A DNA stretch of 64,000 nucleotides, taken from NCBI RefSeq assembly GCF_009882985.1, contig NZ_WTUZ01000014.1, forward strand, positions 136,017 to 200,016, in the 5' to 3' direction. Made by a program: the position numbers and the translations under genes. Below are positions 1-8,145 of this stretch, in pieces. The stretch's first letter is position 1. The number at the start of each line of letters is the position of its first letter. Below the pieces are notes generated by a model that saw nothing but the letters and a program-made list of their open reading frames with translations, was not told the origin of the DNA and ran no database searches. This DNA is from Paenibacillus silvestris (GTDB taxonomy: Bacteria > Bacillota > Bacilli > Paenibacillales > NBRC-103111).

Positions 1-1576
1 GCGCATAATCCAGCTCCCATAGAGCCTTCTCCGATATGTAAAAATGATTCAATGCTTTCACAAAATGTTGAAACTGTTCATGTTCACGATCCTGCAGAAC
101 GTCCCAAGCGAGCGCCGCTTCCGAGTCCCAATCCTGCTCCTGGCCGAACTCGCTGCCCATGAATAGGAGCTTCTTGCCCGGATGCCCAATCAGATAGGCG
201 TACAGAACACGCAGATTAGCAAATCGCTGCCAATTGTCGCTGCCCGACATTTTACCTAGCAGAGATTTATCTGGGTGAGCCATCTCATCATGCGAATAGG
301 GGAGGATGTAATTCTCATTCCTTCGCTCCTGCAGTGACTTCGTCAACTGCGGCTCCAGTCCGCTGCGCTGCTCTTGGCTCTTCTTCATATAGTCGAGTGT
401 GTTCCACGTAAAACTTAAGTCCCATTTGTAATTGAAACCTAATCCTCCCTGCTGGGCCGGCTCCGTTACTCCCGGGAATGAACTGGAATCCTCCGCCATC
501 ATCAAGGCGTTCGGGTATCTGGCGAATATGACGGCATTCAGCTTTTGGAGAAAAGCTATGCCTTCCAAATTTTCCTCGCCACCCTCGTCATTCGTGATGC
601 GTTCTTCTTCGGATCTGTCGAAATTCAGCGTCAGCATACTGTACACCGCATCGACACGCAAACCGTCAATATGATAAACATCCATCCAGAACAAAGCATT
701 GGAAATCAAAAAGCTGTGCACTTCAGGCTTCCCATAATCGAAAATATGAGTCCCCCAAGTCGGATGCTCACCTTTGCGGCTATCCGTATATTCATAAAGG
801 GGCACGCCATCGAATCGGGATAGTCCATGAGCGTCTTTGCAAAAGTGCGCCGGGACCCAATCCATAATGACGCCGATCCCCCTCTGATGGCAGCGATCAA
901 CCAAATACATGAACTCCTGCGGCGTGCCAAAACGGCTAGTCACCGAGTAATAACCCGTCACCTGATAGCCCCAGGATTTATCCAGCGGATGCTCCATAAG
1001 CGGCATAAGCTCGATGTGAGTAAAGCCATGTTCCACGACATAGTCGACCAGCTCGTCAGCCAATTCTCCATAACTGTAAAAGCCGCCGTCCTCCTTACGC
1101 TTCCAGCTGCCCAGATGCACCTCATAGATCAGAAGCGGCTGCTGTAAAAATTGGTGCGCTGTCTTCCTTGCCAGCCAATCTTCGTCCTGCCAAGCATAAC
1201 CGCCCAAGGAAGTCACAATGGAAGCGGTTCCCGGTCTAAGTTCCGAAGAAAACGCATAAGGGTCTGATTTCAAATAACAATCATCGTTTGACGTAATGAT
1301 TTCGTATTTGTATAAAGTACCTTCCTTCAATTCGGGGATAAAAAGCGTCCACACACCGTCTGACACCGACATCGCGTGATTTCGGCCATCCCACCCGTTA
1401 AAGCTGCCCGATACGTTCACTTGCTTCGCATTGGGCGCCCAAACAGCAAAATGGACACCTCCCACAGCATCCCTTTCTTCCAAATGAGAGCCCAGAAACC
1501 GGTAACTTTGATACTGCGTACCCTCATGAAACAGATATAAAGCGTCCGAACTGGGTGACGATGTCATCGTTGTCAT
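1..1576 (-). CDS. glgB: 1,4-alpha-glucan branching enzyme, C-terminus cut by window edge
   Basis: The gene runs off the left edge, so about 525 residues of a roughly 640-residue enzyme are present. GlgB makes alpha-1,6 branches in glycogen. The N-terminal part reads as a CBM48-type beta domain (VHFAVWAPNA, SGSFNGWDGR). The GH13 barrel follows, with YEVHLGSWKR, the nucleophile motif GLRVDAVYSML near positions 625-660, the acid/base region MMAEDSS, and YSHDEMAH carrying the transition-state His-Asp. The start is ATG at 1576, preceded by GGGGAGGAAA at good spacing; the ATG four bases upstream leads quickly to a stop. No other glycogen gene is visible here; any glgCDAP partners would lie to the left. 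Family assignment is firm. Confidence 0.93.
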   Translation of the reverse strand, partial: MTTMTSSPSSDALYLFHEGTQYQSYRFLGSHLEERDAVGGVHFAVWAPNAKQVNVSGSFNGWDGRNHAMSVSDGVWTLFIPELKEGTLYKYEIITSNDDCYLKSDPYAFSSELRPGTASIVTSLGGYAWQDEDWLARKTAHQFLQQPLLIYEVHLGSWKRKEDGGFYSYGELADELVDYVVEHGFTHIELMPLMEHPLDKSWGYQVTGYYSVTSRFGTPQEFMYLVDRCHQRGIGVIMDWVPAHFCKDAHGLSRFDGVPLYEYTDSRKGEHPTWGTHIFDYGKPEVHSFLISNALFWMDVYHIDGLRVDAVYSMLTLNFDRSEEERITNDEGGEENLEGIAFLQKLNAVIFARYPNALMMAEDSSSFPGVTEPAQQGGLGFNYKWDLSFTWNTLDYMKKSQEQRSGLEPQLTKSLQERRNENYILPYSHDEMAHPDKSLLGKMSGSDNWQRFANLRVLYAYLIGHPGKKLLFMGSEFGQEQDWDSEAALAWDVLQDREHEQFQHFVKALNHFYISEKALWELDYA

Positions 1577-1641
1577 CCATTTTCCTCCCCGCCATCGAAT
1601 AATTGCCTACCTCTTAATACCCCCATTCCCGCCTATTGAAA

Positions 1642-1686
1642 CAAAAAATGCACAAGTTGCCCATTATTTGGGACGAACTTGTGCAT
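1642..1686 (-). terminator. Rho-independent terminator after the RsbU-like gene
   Basis: On the minus strand an 11-bp perfect stem (ATGCACAAGTT with AACTTGTGCAT, 17-nt loop) is followed by a run of six T. It sits between the 1715-2854 gene and glgB, so glgB probably has its own promoter. Confidence 0.75.
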
Positions 1687-1714
1687 GTATCCATTTTTTA
1701 TAAATAAGTGCCAC

Positions 1715-2854
1715 TTACGAAATGCTGATCATGACCAGGCACATGTCGTCCTGTGGAGCCCCGCTTTTGTCATGCGGGTAGATGCGCTCCACCAGCCCCT
1801 CTGGATCGTGTGCGCTGCCAGAAAACTGCAGTCCTTGCTGTATTTTCGCGATACCATCCTGCTCCTCATCATCCAGCCATTCCGATAGACCGTCTGTGAA
1901 TAGAACAATACGCGCTTCTTTCTCATAACGAATGACGCCTTTCGTCACTTCGATTCCCTCAAAAAAACCAATGGCGCAGCAGCCTTCCGTCAACAGCTTC
2001 ACCTCGCCGTCGAGCATCGCAATGCCAGCCGGATGTCCCGCATTCACATACTCAATCGTCCGCTCTTCCGTATCCAGCACCATGTAGATCGCCGTGAAAT
2101 AATAATTGATCAAACTGTCCGATTGATGCAGCTGATTCATCCGTCCGTTCAGCCCCTGCATTACGCCCTCTGGATCGCAAATATGCGTAATGGTATCCTT
2201 CAATGCCGAGTAAATATACATACATACTAAAGAAGACGAAATACCGTGCCCCATCATATCCAGCAAAATAACCCCATAGCGGTTCGGTCCAATCGGATAC
2301 CACGCGTAGAAGTCCCCCGCCAATTCCGACGATGGCTTGTAGACCGCAGAGATTCGGATACCATCCTCCTCTATGGGGCTGCTGAGCACGCTGCGCTGTA
2401 CTTGCTTCGCCAGATCCAGCTCATATTTAATCCGCTTATCCCGCTCTTTATGCCAGTCCTTCTCATATTTCAAACGGAGTGTCGAACGGATCCGGGCAAG
2501 CAGCTCCACCTTATTAATCGGCTTCATCACATAATCAAGCGCCCCTGCATCCAAGGCCTCAGCGAGCTTATTGGAATCCCCCATCGCCGTTACGAAAATA
2601 ATCGGAATATCCCGCAGCCTCTCATCCGCTTGAATCGTGCGGCAGGCCTCTACGCCATCGATTTCCGGCATCATCATATCCATTAGAATGAGATCTACCG
2701 GCACCTCCGCTGGACTGGGTGAATGCATATCTAATAACTGATACAGCTCTTTGGCCGAGGATACCATTTGGAGATCAGTGTATCCGGCTTTAAGCAGAAT
2801 TTTTTCGATAATTAGTAAATTTGTCGCGTTATCGTCCACAATGACAATACCCAT
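1715..2854 (-). CDS. Response regulator with PP2C/SpoIIE-type phosphatase domain (RsbU-like)
   Basis: An N-terminal receiver domain (IVIVDDNATN, phospho-acceptor in LILMDMMMPEIDG, Lys in YVMKPIN) is joined by a short coiled linker (ERDKRIKYELDLAKQVQRS) to a PP2C-type phosphatase domain with FYAWYPIG, LLDMMGHGISSS and FTDGLSEW. Such proteins dephosphorylate an anti-anti-sigma factor in partner-switching cascades. I chose ATG 2854 (MGIVIVDD) because AAAGGGG lies eight bases upstream; ATG 2860 is also possible. No cognate kinase or STAS protein is adjacent, so the target is unknown. The downstream divergent gene at 3082 is stress-protein-like and has a possible general-stress promoter, which is suggestive only. 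Confidence 0.9.
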   Translation of the reverse strand: MGIVIVDDNATNLLIIEKILLKAGYTDLQMVSSAKELYQLLDMHSPSPAEVPVDLILMDMMMPEIDGVEACRTIQADERLRDIPIIFVTAMGDSNKLAEALDAGALDYVMKPINKVELLARIRSTLRLKYEKDWHKERDKRIKYELDLAKQVQRSVLSSPIEEDGIRISAVYKPSSELAGDFYAWYPIGPNRYGVILLDMMGHGISSSLVCMYIYSALKDTITHICDPEGVMQGLNGRMNQLHQSDSLINYYFTAIYMVLDTEERTIEYVNAGHPAGIAMLDGEVKLLTEGCCAIGFFEGIEVTKGVIRYEKEARIVLFTDGLSEWLDDEEQDGIAKIQQGLQFSGSAHDPEGLVERIYPHDKSGAPQDDMCLVMISIS

Positions 2855-3003
2855 CGTCATAACCCCTTTCGGGTAAAAGTTAACTGGAACCCTCACCTAG
2901 TTTACCATAATTTTAAAAAGAAGCTGCTTCTATATGTACTACCCGCGTACAGAAATTTCAATCATTATCAACAGACGTCCACCCGTTAAAAATAACCTTC
3001 CCT

Positions 3004-3028
3004 GTTTCAAAACGACGCAATAGGGTTA
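3004..3028 (+). promoter_or_regulatory. Possible sigma-B-type promoter for the YtxH gene
   Basis: GTTTCA and GGGTTA are separated by 13 bases, close to the Bacillus general-stress pattern GTTT-N13/15-GGGWAW. It lies about 55 bases before the YtxH start. Many Paenibacillus lack a classical sigma-B, so this is tentative. Confidence 0.35.
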
Positions 3029-3081
3029 CAACCTAGTATAAGGCATGACCCACTATACCCCAATCGAAGGAGAGATGACTT

Positions 3082-3627
3082 ATGAGTGAAACAGTCGAAA
3101 CAAACAGAAGCGGACTATTGTTAGGCCTAGTAATCGGTGGTGCGGTAGGCGCTGTAGCCTCATTGTTATTAGCCCCGAAAAAGGGAGCAGAGCTGCGAGA
3201 CAATCTCACAACAACCTATCGAAATTTATATGATAAAGCAAATGAATTCGCCGCAGCCCTAGGACAAAAGACAAAGGAAATGGCAGCCAAAACCGGTGAC
3301 AAAACCGAAGAGATGGCGGAAAAGATGAGCGATAAAGCACAGGACTTGGCCGAAATGGCCGGCGATAAGGCGCAGGAGTTTGGTGAGAGAGCTAGGGATC
3401 TTGGTGAGAAGGCTAGGGACATTGGAGAAAAAGCTGGTGAGAGAACGCGGGACTTTGCTGAGAAAGCAAGGGACATCAGTGAACAAGCTGGTGAGAAGGC
3501 TAGGGACATTGGCGAGAAGGCTGGTGAGAGAACGCGGGACTTTGCTGAGAAAGCGAGCTCTAAGGTGCAAGAGGTTGCCCAGCCTTTGCAGTCGACGAAA
3601 CCGGAGTACTCAAGTAATAGACACTAA
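3082..3627 (+). CDS. YtxH-family protein with a long LEA-like repeat tail
   Basis: Residues 11-30 form a glycine-rich transmembrane segment followed by APKKGAELRD, the standard YtxH start. B. subtilis YtxH belongs to a general-stress operon. From about residue 64 to 160 the protein is built from 11-residue charged units (for example TEEMAEKMSDK, AQDLAEMAGDK), changing to GEKARDIGEKA and RTRDFAEKA units. This resembles group 3 LEA proteins, which become helical on drying. The DNA repeats too, with near-identical copies in 3380-3560, so copy number may vary between strains. A strong AAGGAGAG ribosome binding site precedes ATG 3082. Membrane anchoring and the stress role are inference. Confidence 0.85.
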   Translation: MSETVETNRSGLLLGLVIGGAVGAVASLLLAPKKGAELRDNLTTTYRNLYDKANEFAAALGQKTKEMAAKTGDKTEEMAEKMSDKAQDLAEMAGDKAQEFGERARDLGEKARDIGEKAGERTRDFAEKARDISEQAGEKARDIGEKAGERTRDFAEKASSKVQEVAQPLQSTKPEYSSNRH

Positions 3628-3668
3628 AACTCAAATCGTTAGTCACCTTTTGAAAGGAGTTGTTTGAA

Positions 3669-4082
3669 ATGGATAAAGGCATGCTGCATCGACAGCTAAC
3701 CGATCTCGGTTTAGAACGTGTGAAATATACGGAGAAGGCCGTCTATCAATACAATATTTATAGTGAGGCTACAGCAGCCTCCTATCCGCTTACCTTGGTA
3801 ATGCTCACCTCCGAGCTTGGAAATACCACCGTGCACTTCCATGAGGCTGACTTTCCGGACCATAAATTCGTACCGCTGGAAGTCCGGCGGGCCGCCCTGG
3901 ACAAGCTAATTGAATTAGAGCGGCTGTGCAACGGTCCCTCGGGTAAAACCTTGGAGGAAGCCAACAACAGCTCCATGGCCCAGGATTTGGAAGAGATCAA
4001 GAAGCTCGGCAATGAGATGAAACACATGAAGACCAACAGCGAGCTGATCGAGAAGAATCTGGTCCCGGATCCGATTCAATAA
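3669..4082 (+). CDS. Conserved hypothetical protein, about 137 aa
   Basis: I do not recognise the family. It is a soluble, acidic protein with no signal peptide or membrane helix. The first half looks mixed alpha/beta (YPLTLVMLTSELGN, TVHFHEADFPDHKFVP); the second half is helical and charged (DLEEIKKLGNEMKHMKTNSE), a possible short coiled coil. It lies 41 bases after the YtxH gene on the same strand and is followed by a terminator, so the two are probably one transcript. ATG 3669 is preferred over TTG 3660 because the AAAGGAG site ends directly at the TTG but nine bases before the ATG. Confidence 0.75.
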   Translation: MDKGMLHRQLTDLGLERVKYTEKAVYQYNIYSEATAASYPLTLVMLTSELGNTTVHFHEADFPDHKFVPLEVRRAALDKLIELERLCNGPSGKTLEEANNSSMAQDLEEIKKLGNEMKHMKTNSELIEKNLVPDPIQ

Positions 4083-4086
4083 AAAA

Positions 4087-4124
4087 AAGGTTGGGCAGGA
4101 GATTCGTCCTGTCCAACCTTTTTG
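4087..4124 (+). terminator. Rho-independent terminator after the 3669-4082 gene
   Basis: AAGGTTGGGCAGGA pairs with TCCTGTCCAACCTT (one G-T pair, six-base loop), with A-tract before and T-tract after, five bases past the stop codon. Confidence 0.9.
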
Positions 4125-4125
4125 C

Positions 4126-4440
4126 GTATAGAGCGGGACTCCATCTCCCCGAGTGGGAACTGGAATCCCCTATTTCGGGGGAATTCGGCCTATTTCCGCT
4201 AGTTGGGGAACTAGAGGGGCTTATTTGCCCCTTGTGCCGCCTATTTGCCCCAATTTCGGGTGATTAGCGGATTGTAGTTCCCCTCCACTCGCGAGCAGAC
4301 TGCTTTGGGCGGGAATAGCGGAACGTAGTTCCCTGGATGACCACGTTTGGGATAACCTGCCACGTGTTAGCACCCAACCTCGCATAGGATCACCGCGAGA
4401 CTGGTCTGCTGCGTGCGGAGCGAAGCCCCGCACGCAAGCG
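4126..4440. repeat. Non-coding stretch with two degenerate repeat units and a GC hairpin
   Basis: No credible gene. Two related units lie 51 bp apart: TTAGCGGATTGTAGTTCCC at 4264-4282 and ATAGCGGAACGTAGTTCCC at 4315-4333, embedded in G/C-run-rich sequence. A hairpin at 4410-4436 (TGCGTGCGG with CCGCACGCA) lies just beyond the fumC stop but has no T-run. The units look like dispersed intergenic repeats. Confidence 0.55.
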
Positions 4441-5826
4441 TCACGCCTTCGGCTGCACCATGTCCTCCGGCCGCACGTAAGTGTCAAATTGCTCCGCCGT
4501 CAAGTAGCCGCTGCGCACCGCTGACTCCTTCAACGTCAGCCCTTCCTTGTGGGCTTGCTTCGCAATGCTGGCCGCTTTCTCATACCCGATATACGGGTTG
4601 AGCGCGGTAACCAGCATGAGCGACTGCTCGAGATTGCGCTGAATTACCTCGCGATTCGGCTCCATCCCCACGAGACAGTTATCGTTGAACGAGCGCATGC
4701 TATCCGCCAGCAGCCGCACGGACTGCAGGAAGTTGTGGATAATCACGGGCTTGAACACGTTCAGCTCGAAATTGCCCTGGCTGGCGGCGAAGCCGATGGC
4801 CGCATCGTTGCCCATCACCTGGCACACGACCATCGTCATCGCTTCGCTCTGGGTCGGGTTGACCTTGCCCGGCATAATCGAAGAGCCGGGCTCGTTCTCT
4901 GGGATCGTGATTTCACCGATCCCGCAGCGGGGACCGCTCGATAGCCACCGCACATCGTTGGCTATCTTCATGAGGTTCGCCGCGAGGGCCTTCAGCGCGC
5001 CGTGAGCGTACACGATCTGATCATGGCTGGTCAGCGCATGAAACTTGTTCGCGGCCGAGACGAAGCGCGTGCGCGTCTCGCGCGAGAGCTCTTCGGCGAC
5101 CTTAGCGCCGAACTCCGGATGCGCGTTCAGCCCGGTGCCTACCGCGGTGCCGCCAATGGCCAGCTCGCGCATCGTATCCACGCTGCTGCGCACCATGCGC
5201 GCGCTCTGCTCCAGCATCGCCCACCAGCCGCTGATCTCCTGCCCCAGCGTCAGCGGGGTTGCGTCCTGCAGGTGGGTGCGGCCGATTTTGACGATGGAGG
5301 CATAGGCCTCCATCTTGCTGTGCAGCGTAGCCTGCAAATGCTCGATCGCAGGCAGAAGCTCTTCCTCCACCGCGAGAACGCCGGCAACGTGCATCGCGGT
5401 AGGGAACGTATCGTTCGAGCTCTGCGAACGATTCACGTCATCATTGGGATGGATACGCACCCCATTCCCAAGAATGTCGCTGCCGCGATGCGCAATCACC
5501 TCGTTGACGTTCATATTCGACTGCGTCCCGCTGCCAGTCTGCCAGACAACGAGCGGGAACTCGCCGCTCAAGCGGCCCTGCACGATTTCGTCCGCCGCTT
5601 GCGAGATCGCCTTCGCCTTCTCCGGCGTTAACCCGCCAAGCTCATAGTTGACAACGGCAGCCGCCTTTTTCAACAAGGCAAAAGCCCCGATTAACCGCTC
5701 CGGCATCCGCTCGGTTCCAATCTTAAAGTTCTCAAAACTACGCTGTGTCTGAGCCCCCCACAACTTATCCACAGGTACCTTGATTTCTCCCATAGTATCT
5801 TTTTCAATCCGAAATCGCTGCTCCAC
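4441..5826 (-). CDS. fumC: Class II fumarate hydratase
   Basis: Fumarase catalyses reversible hydration of fumarate to L-malate in the TCA cycle. The 461-residue protein has the usual class II length and carries the lyase signature [13 protein letters not shown], plus the substrate-binding motifs [23 protein letters not shown] and [11 protein letters not shown] place the start at GTG 5826 ([13 protein letters not shown]) because AAAGGAGG sits eight bases upstream; translation from upstream ATGs would add a non-conserved tail. It is monocistronic and divergent from the thioesterase gene. Malate:quinone oxidoreductase, the next TCA step, lies at 11665. Confidence 0.96.
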   Translation of the reverse strand: MEQRFRIEKDTMGEIKVPVDKLWGAQTQRSFENFKIGTERMPERLIGAFALLKKAAAVVNYELGGLTPEKAKAISQAADEIVQGRLSGEFPLVVWQTGSGTQSNMNVNEVIAHRGSDILGNGVRIHPNDDVNRSQSSNDTFPTAMHVAGVLAVEEELLPAIEHLQATLHSKMEAYASIVKIGRTHLQDATPLTLGQEISGWWAMLEQSARMVRSSVDTMRELAIGGTAVGTGLNAHPEFGAKVAEELSRETRTRFVSAANKFHALTSHDQIVYAHGALKALAANLMKIANDVRWLSSGPRCGIGEITIPENEPGSSIMPGKVNPTQSEAMTMVVCQVMGNDAAIGFAASQGNFELNVFKPVIIHNFLQSVRLLADSMRSFNDNCLVGMEPNREVIQRNLEQSLMLVTALNPYIGYEKAASIAKQAHKEGLTLKESAVRSGYLTAEQFDTYVRPEDMVQPKA

Positions 5827-6033
5827 CCAAACTTCCTCCTTTGTAGGCGCTGACCGCCAATACCTTCTGTTAACCAGCCAATAGCTAGCATTAAACACAT
5901 GAAGCATAGTTTACCCAAATGATGGAACGCTATGAGCCATAAACTGGTTTTCTCCCTTGCAATCGAGCTATAATTAAGGATAACTAATAACAACATGTGC
6001 CCTGGACAGGGGTAGATAAAGGAGCTTTTACGC

Positions 6034-6426
6034 ATGGAATCCAGACTTGATATCATCGTCCGCTCAACGGAAATCGATGTGAACGGCCACGTTAACAATG
6101 CCAAATACTTGGAGTACCTGGAATGGGGACGTGAAGAATGGTACGAGCTTTCCCAGCTGTCCTACGAGACCTTTGGCTCGATGGGCATTCAAACCGTTAC
6201 CGTGAACATCAACATTAATTACAAAAAAGAATGCAAGCAAGGTGAACATCTCACCATTACCTGCCGCCCGGATAAAATGGGACGCTCCAGCTACGTGCTG
6301 AAGCAGGAAATTTATAACGAGCATGGGGACCTATGCGCAGATGCTCTGGTAACCAGCGTCACAATGGATAGCTCGACACGCAAAAGCGTGGAAGCACCCG
6401 AAGCGCTGCGGAAACATTTTACGTGA
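6034..6426 (+). CDS. Hotdog-fold acyl-CoA thioesterase (4HBT family)
   Basis: The 130-residue protein has the 4-hydroxybenzoyl-CoA thioesterase fold: STEIDVNGHVNNAKYLEYLEWGREEW contains the catalytic Asp and the following helix. These enzymes hydrolyse acyl-CoA thioesters, and the substrate cannot be read from sequence. It starts at ATG 6034 with AAGGAGC eight bases upstream and is divergent from fumC, with a gap of about 200 bases for both promoters. It ends 12 bases from the convergent flavin-type gene at 6439, leaving no room for a separate terminator. Confidence 0.87.
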   Translation: MESRLDIIVRSTEIDVNGHVNNAKYLEYLEWGREEWYELSQLSYETFGSMGIQTVTVNININYKKECKQGEHLTITCRPDKMGRSSYVLKQEIYNEHGDLCADALVTSVTMDSSTRKSVEAPEALRKHFT

Positions 6427-6438
6427 TTAACTATTCCG

Positions 6439-7008
6439 TTAAAGGCTCTTTGTGGATAACTTTTCCCCCAGTGGTGTCGGCATGCCGTCCATGGTGATCA
6501 TGTTTTTCTCCTGCCAATAGGCCAGCAGACCTTCCTCGCCTTTATTAACAGCCCATTTCTGCAGCGTATTACGCTCTCCTTCATAATTATAAAAAGGTAC
6601 GCTGAAACCGCAGGAGGTCTTGACCTCATGGACTTGAACCGTGATGATCTGCCTTGCGCCAGGCAACATCGTGAATAGGGGAGCTAACGCCTCCCACTCC
6701 GGGGTTTCCGGCAGAATGACGCGCCCTTGCCCGTATAAGCGCAAAATCATCGGTGGCCCTTCGAACGCCGTGAACATCACCGTAATCCGTCCGTTCTCTT
6801 CGAGATGCGCACTCGTTTCGTTCCCGCTCCCGGTTAAATCCAAATAGGCCACTTCATTCGCATTCAGAATGCGCAAAACGTCATGGCCTTTCGGTGATAA
6901 ATTCACATGCCCTTCCCCTGACAGCGGGGCCGATCCTACGAAAAAGATGTGCTGCTTTGCAATAAATGCCTCATGCTCTGGCAGTATGGCCTCAAATGAT
7001 TTCCCCAT
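6439..7008 (-). CDS. Pyridoxamine 5'-phosphate oxidase-family (split-barrel flavin) protein
   Basis: The protein fits the FMN-binding split barrel: IFFVGSAPLSGEGHVNLSPKGHDVLRIL is the typical N-terminal strand pair, followed by VAYLDLTGSGNETSAHLEENGRITVMF and the GYG-like RLYGQGRV turn. Members act as flavin or F420-dependent oxidoreductases or haem-related proteins; this is not the PdxH enzyme itself. ATG 7008 (MGKSFEAI) is chosen because AAAGGTGG lies eight bases upstream, rather than GTG 7020. It is a single gene, transcribed toward the thioesterase. Confidence 0.85.
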   Translation of the reverse strand: MGKSFEAILPEHEAFIAKQHIFFVGSAPLSGEGHVNLSPKGHDVLRILNANEVAYLDLTGSGNETSAHLEENGRITVMFTAFEGPPMILRLYGQGRVILPETPEWEALAPLFTMLPGARQIITVQVHEVKTSCGFSVPFYNYEGERNTLQKWAVNKGEEGLLAYWQEKNMITMDGMPTPLGEKLSTKSL

Positions 7009-7204
7009 TGCGCTTTCCACCTTTCCATTTTCTTCTATTATGCTCTTCCTTACTCTATTTGTGAAATAGATTTCTTAGACATGCTTTATAGTTATTACCT
7101 ATGGAGCCGAGGGATACCTTTTAAAAAAACTTGGAAATATTTTGTATAATTCAGAGAACTTGGAGACATACTTAGCTAGTAGAAAAATGAGGAGGTGAGT
7201 GTTC

Positions 7205-7363
7205 ATGTCAACGAACAATCAAAACGATGTGGTAAGTCATGCCATCAATGCGGCCCAGGCCAATGCGGAAGACAGCGAGGCGCAGCAGCAGGTGGAAGAG
7301 CTAAGCTCAATGCTGCAAAGCTCAACGGCCGATGCCAATGAGGATACGTCCTCTGAAGAGTAG
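7205..7363 (+). CDS. Small acidic protein, 52 aa, unknown function
   Basis: A very strong GAGGAGGTGA site precedes ATG 7205, and the frame ends at TAG 7363 with a terminator shortly after. The product is hydrophilic and acidic, rich in Asn, Gln, Ala, Ser and Glu (NAAQANAEDSEAQQQ), with no Cys, no Trp and no membrane segment. Composition resembles small acid-type or disordered proteins of spore formers, but it lacks the alpha/beta-SASP signature. Ribosome binding site plus terminator make it a real gene in my view; function is unknown. Confidence 0.7.
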   Translation: MSTNNQNDVVSHAINAAQANAEDSEAQQQVEELSSMLQSSTADANEDTSSEE

Positions 7364-7390
7364 TACAACGCTATTTTTACATGAGACATA

Positions 7391-7439
7391 AAAGAGCTTT
7401 CCCGACAGGTCCATTTTGACCTAGGGAGAGCTCTTTTTA
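7391..7439 (+). terminator. Rho-independent terminator after the small ORF
   Basis: AAGAGCTTTCCC pairs with GGGAGAGCTCTT (one G-T), with an inner AGGTC/GACCT stem, ending in five T. Confidence 0.85.
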
Positions 7440-7527
7440 TCTATAACAGGACCAGATTCTCTACCTCTGCCCCCATGAACCAAACGCCCATCCGCGGAAT
7501 AAATTGTAGCAAAAACGTTAGGGATGG

Positions 7528-8145
7528 ATGTTAAACATGGACGGATTAGATCACCCCGTAGGGATACAAACCTATCAACTGGTTCGCGACAAATTAAAAT
7601 TGTTATACCCTGCCGTCATTCATCACACGCCTTCCACGGCGGAGTACGCTATGAACGTAGCGATTGTTAATGCCGTTAACAAACAGCTTCGCGACCAAGG
7701 CTACCCCAAGAATCCGATGACTGATGTTACCGCCTATTATGAACTGAAAAATAATCAGCGGGGCGTGCTCAGCCTGACCTTATGGAATTACGCGTTCTCT
7801 GGCGGGGCGCATGGCCTCACGATTCAGAACGCTTTAACTTTCAATACAGAAACCGGTAAAGCTTACGCACTAAAAGATCTATTTAAACCAGGCAGCGATT
7901 ATGTCGGCAAACTAAGTGAAATCATTCTAGCTGAAATTAAACTGCGGGATATTCCGCTGCTGGTTGATTTTAAAGAAATCCGGCCGGATCAGGATTTTTA
8001 TATTGCTGATAAGTCGCTCGTTATCTATTTTCAAGTCTACGAGCTGGCAGCTTATGTGTACGGTTTTCTTTATTTTCCTATTTCTGTGTATGCCATTCAA
8101 GACATCATTGCCGAAGATGGTCCGCTGGGTAAAATGTTCAGTTAA
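7528..8145 (+). CDS. DUF3298-domain protein (RsiV/PdaC-like)
   Basis: The C-terminal half fits DUF3298, seen in anti-sigma factor RsiV and in PdaC: GGAHGLTIQNALTFNTETGKAYALKDLFKPG followed by QDFYIADKSLVIYFQVYELAAYVYGF. The N-terminal half resembles the partner DUF4163 region (IHHTPSTAEYAMNVAIVNAVNKQL). Unlike RsiV there is no transmembrane helix or signal peptide, so it seems cytoplasmic and is not obviously an anti-sigma factor. The ribosome binding site is weak; ATG 7528 or 7537 could be used. Its stop codon shares TTAA with the stop of the convergent methyltransferase. Confidence 0.75.
   Translation: MLNMDGLDHPVGIQTYQLVRDKLKLLYPAVIHHTPSTAEYAMNVAIVNAVNKQLRDQGYPKNPMTDVTAYYELKNNQRGVLSLTLWNYAFSGGAHGLTIQNALTFNTETGKAYALKDLFKPGSDYVGKLSEIILAEIKLRDIPLLVDFKEIRPDQDFYIADKSLVIYFQVYELAAYVYGFLYFPISVYAIQDIIAEDGPLGKMFS

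Noticed and set aside
5002-5631. 209-codon open frame on the plus strand
   Set aside because: It is the complement of fumC in a GC-rich part; composition is Arg/His/Ala-rich without domains.
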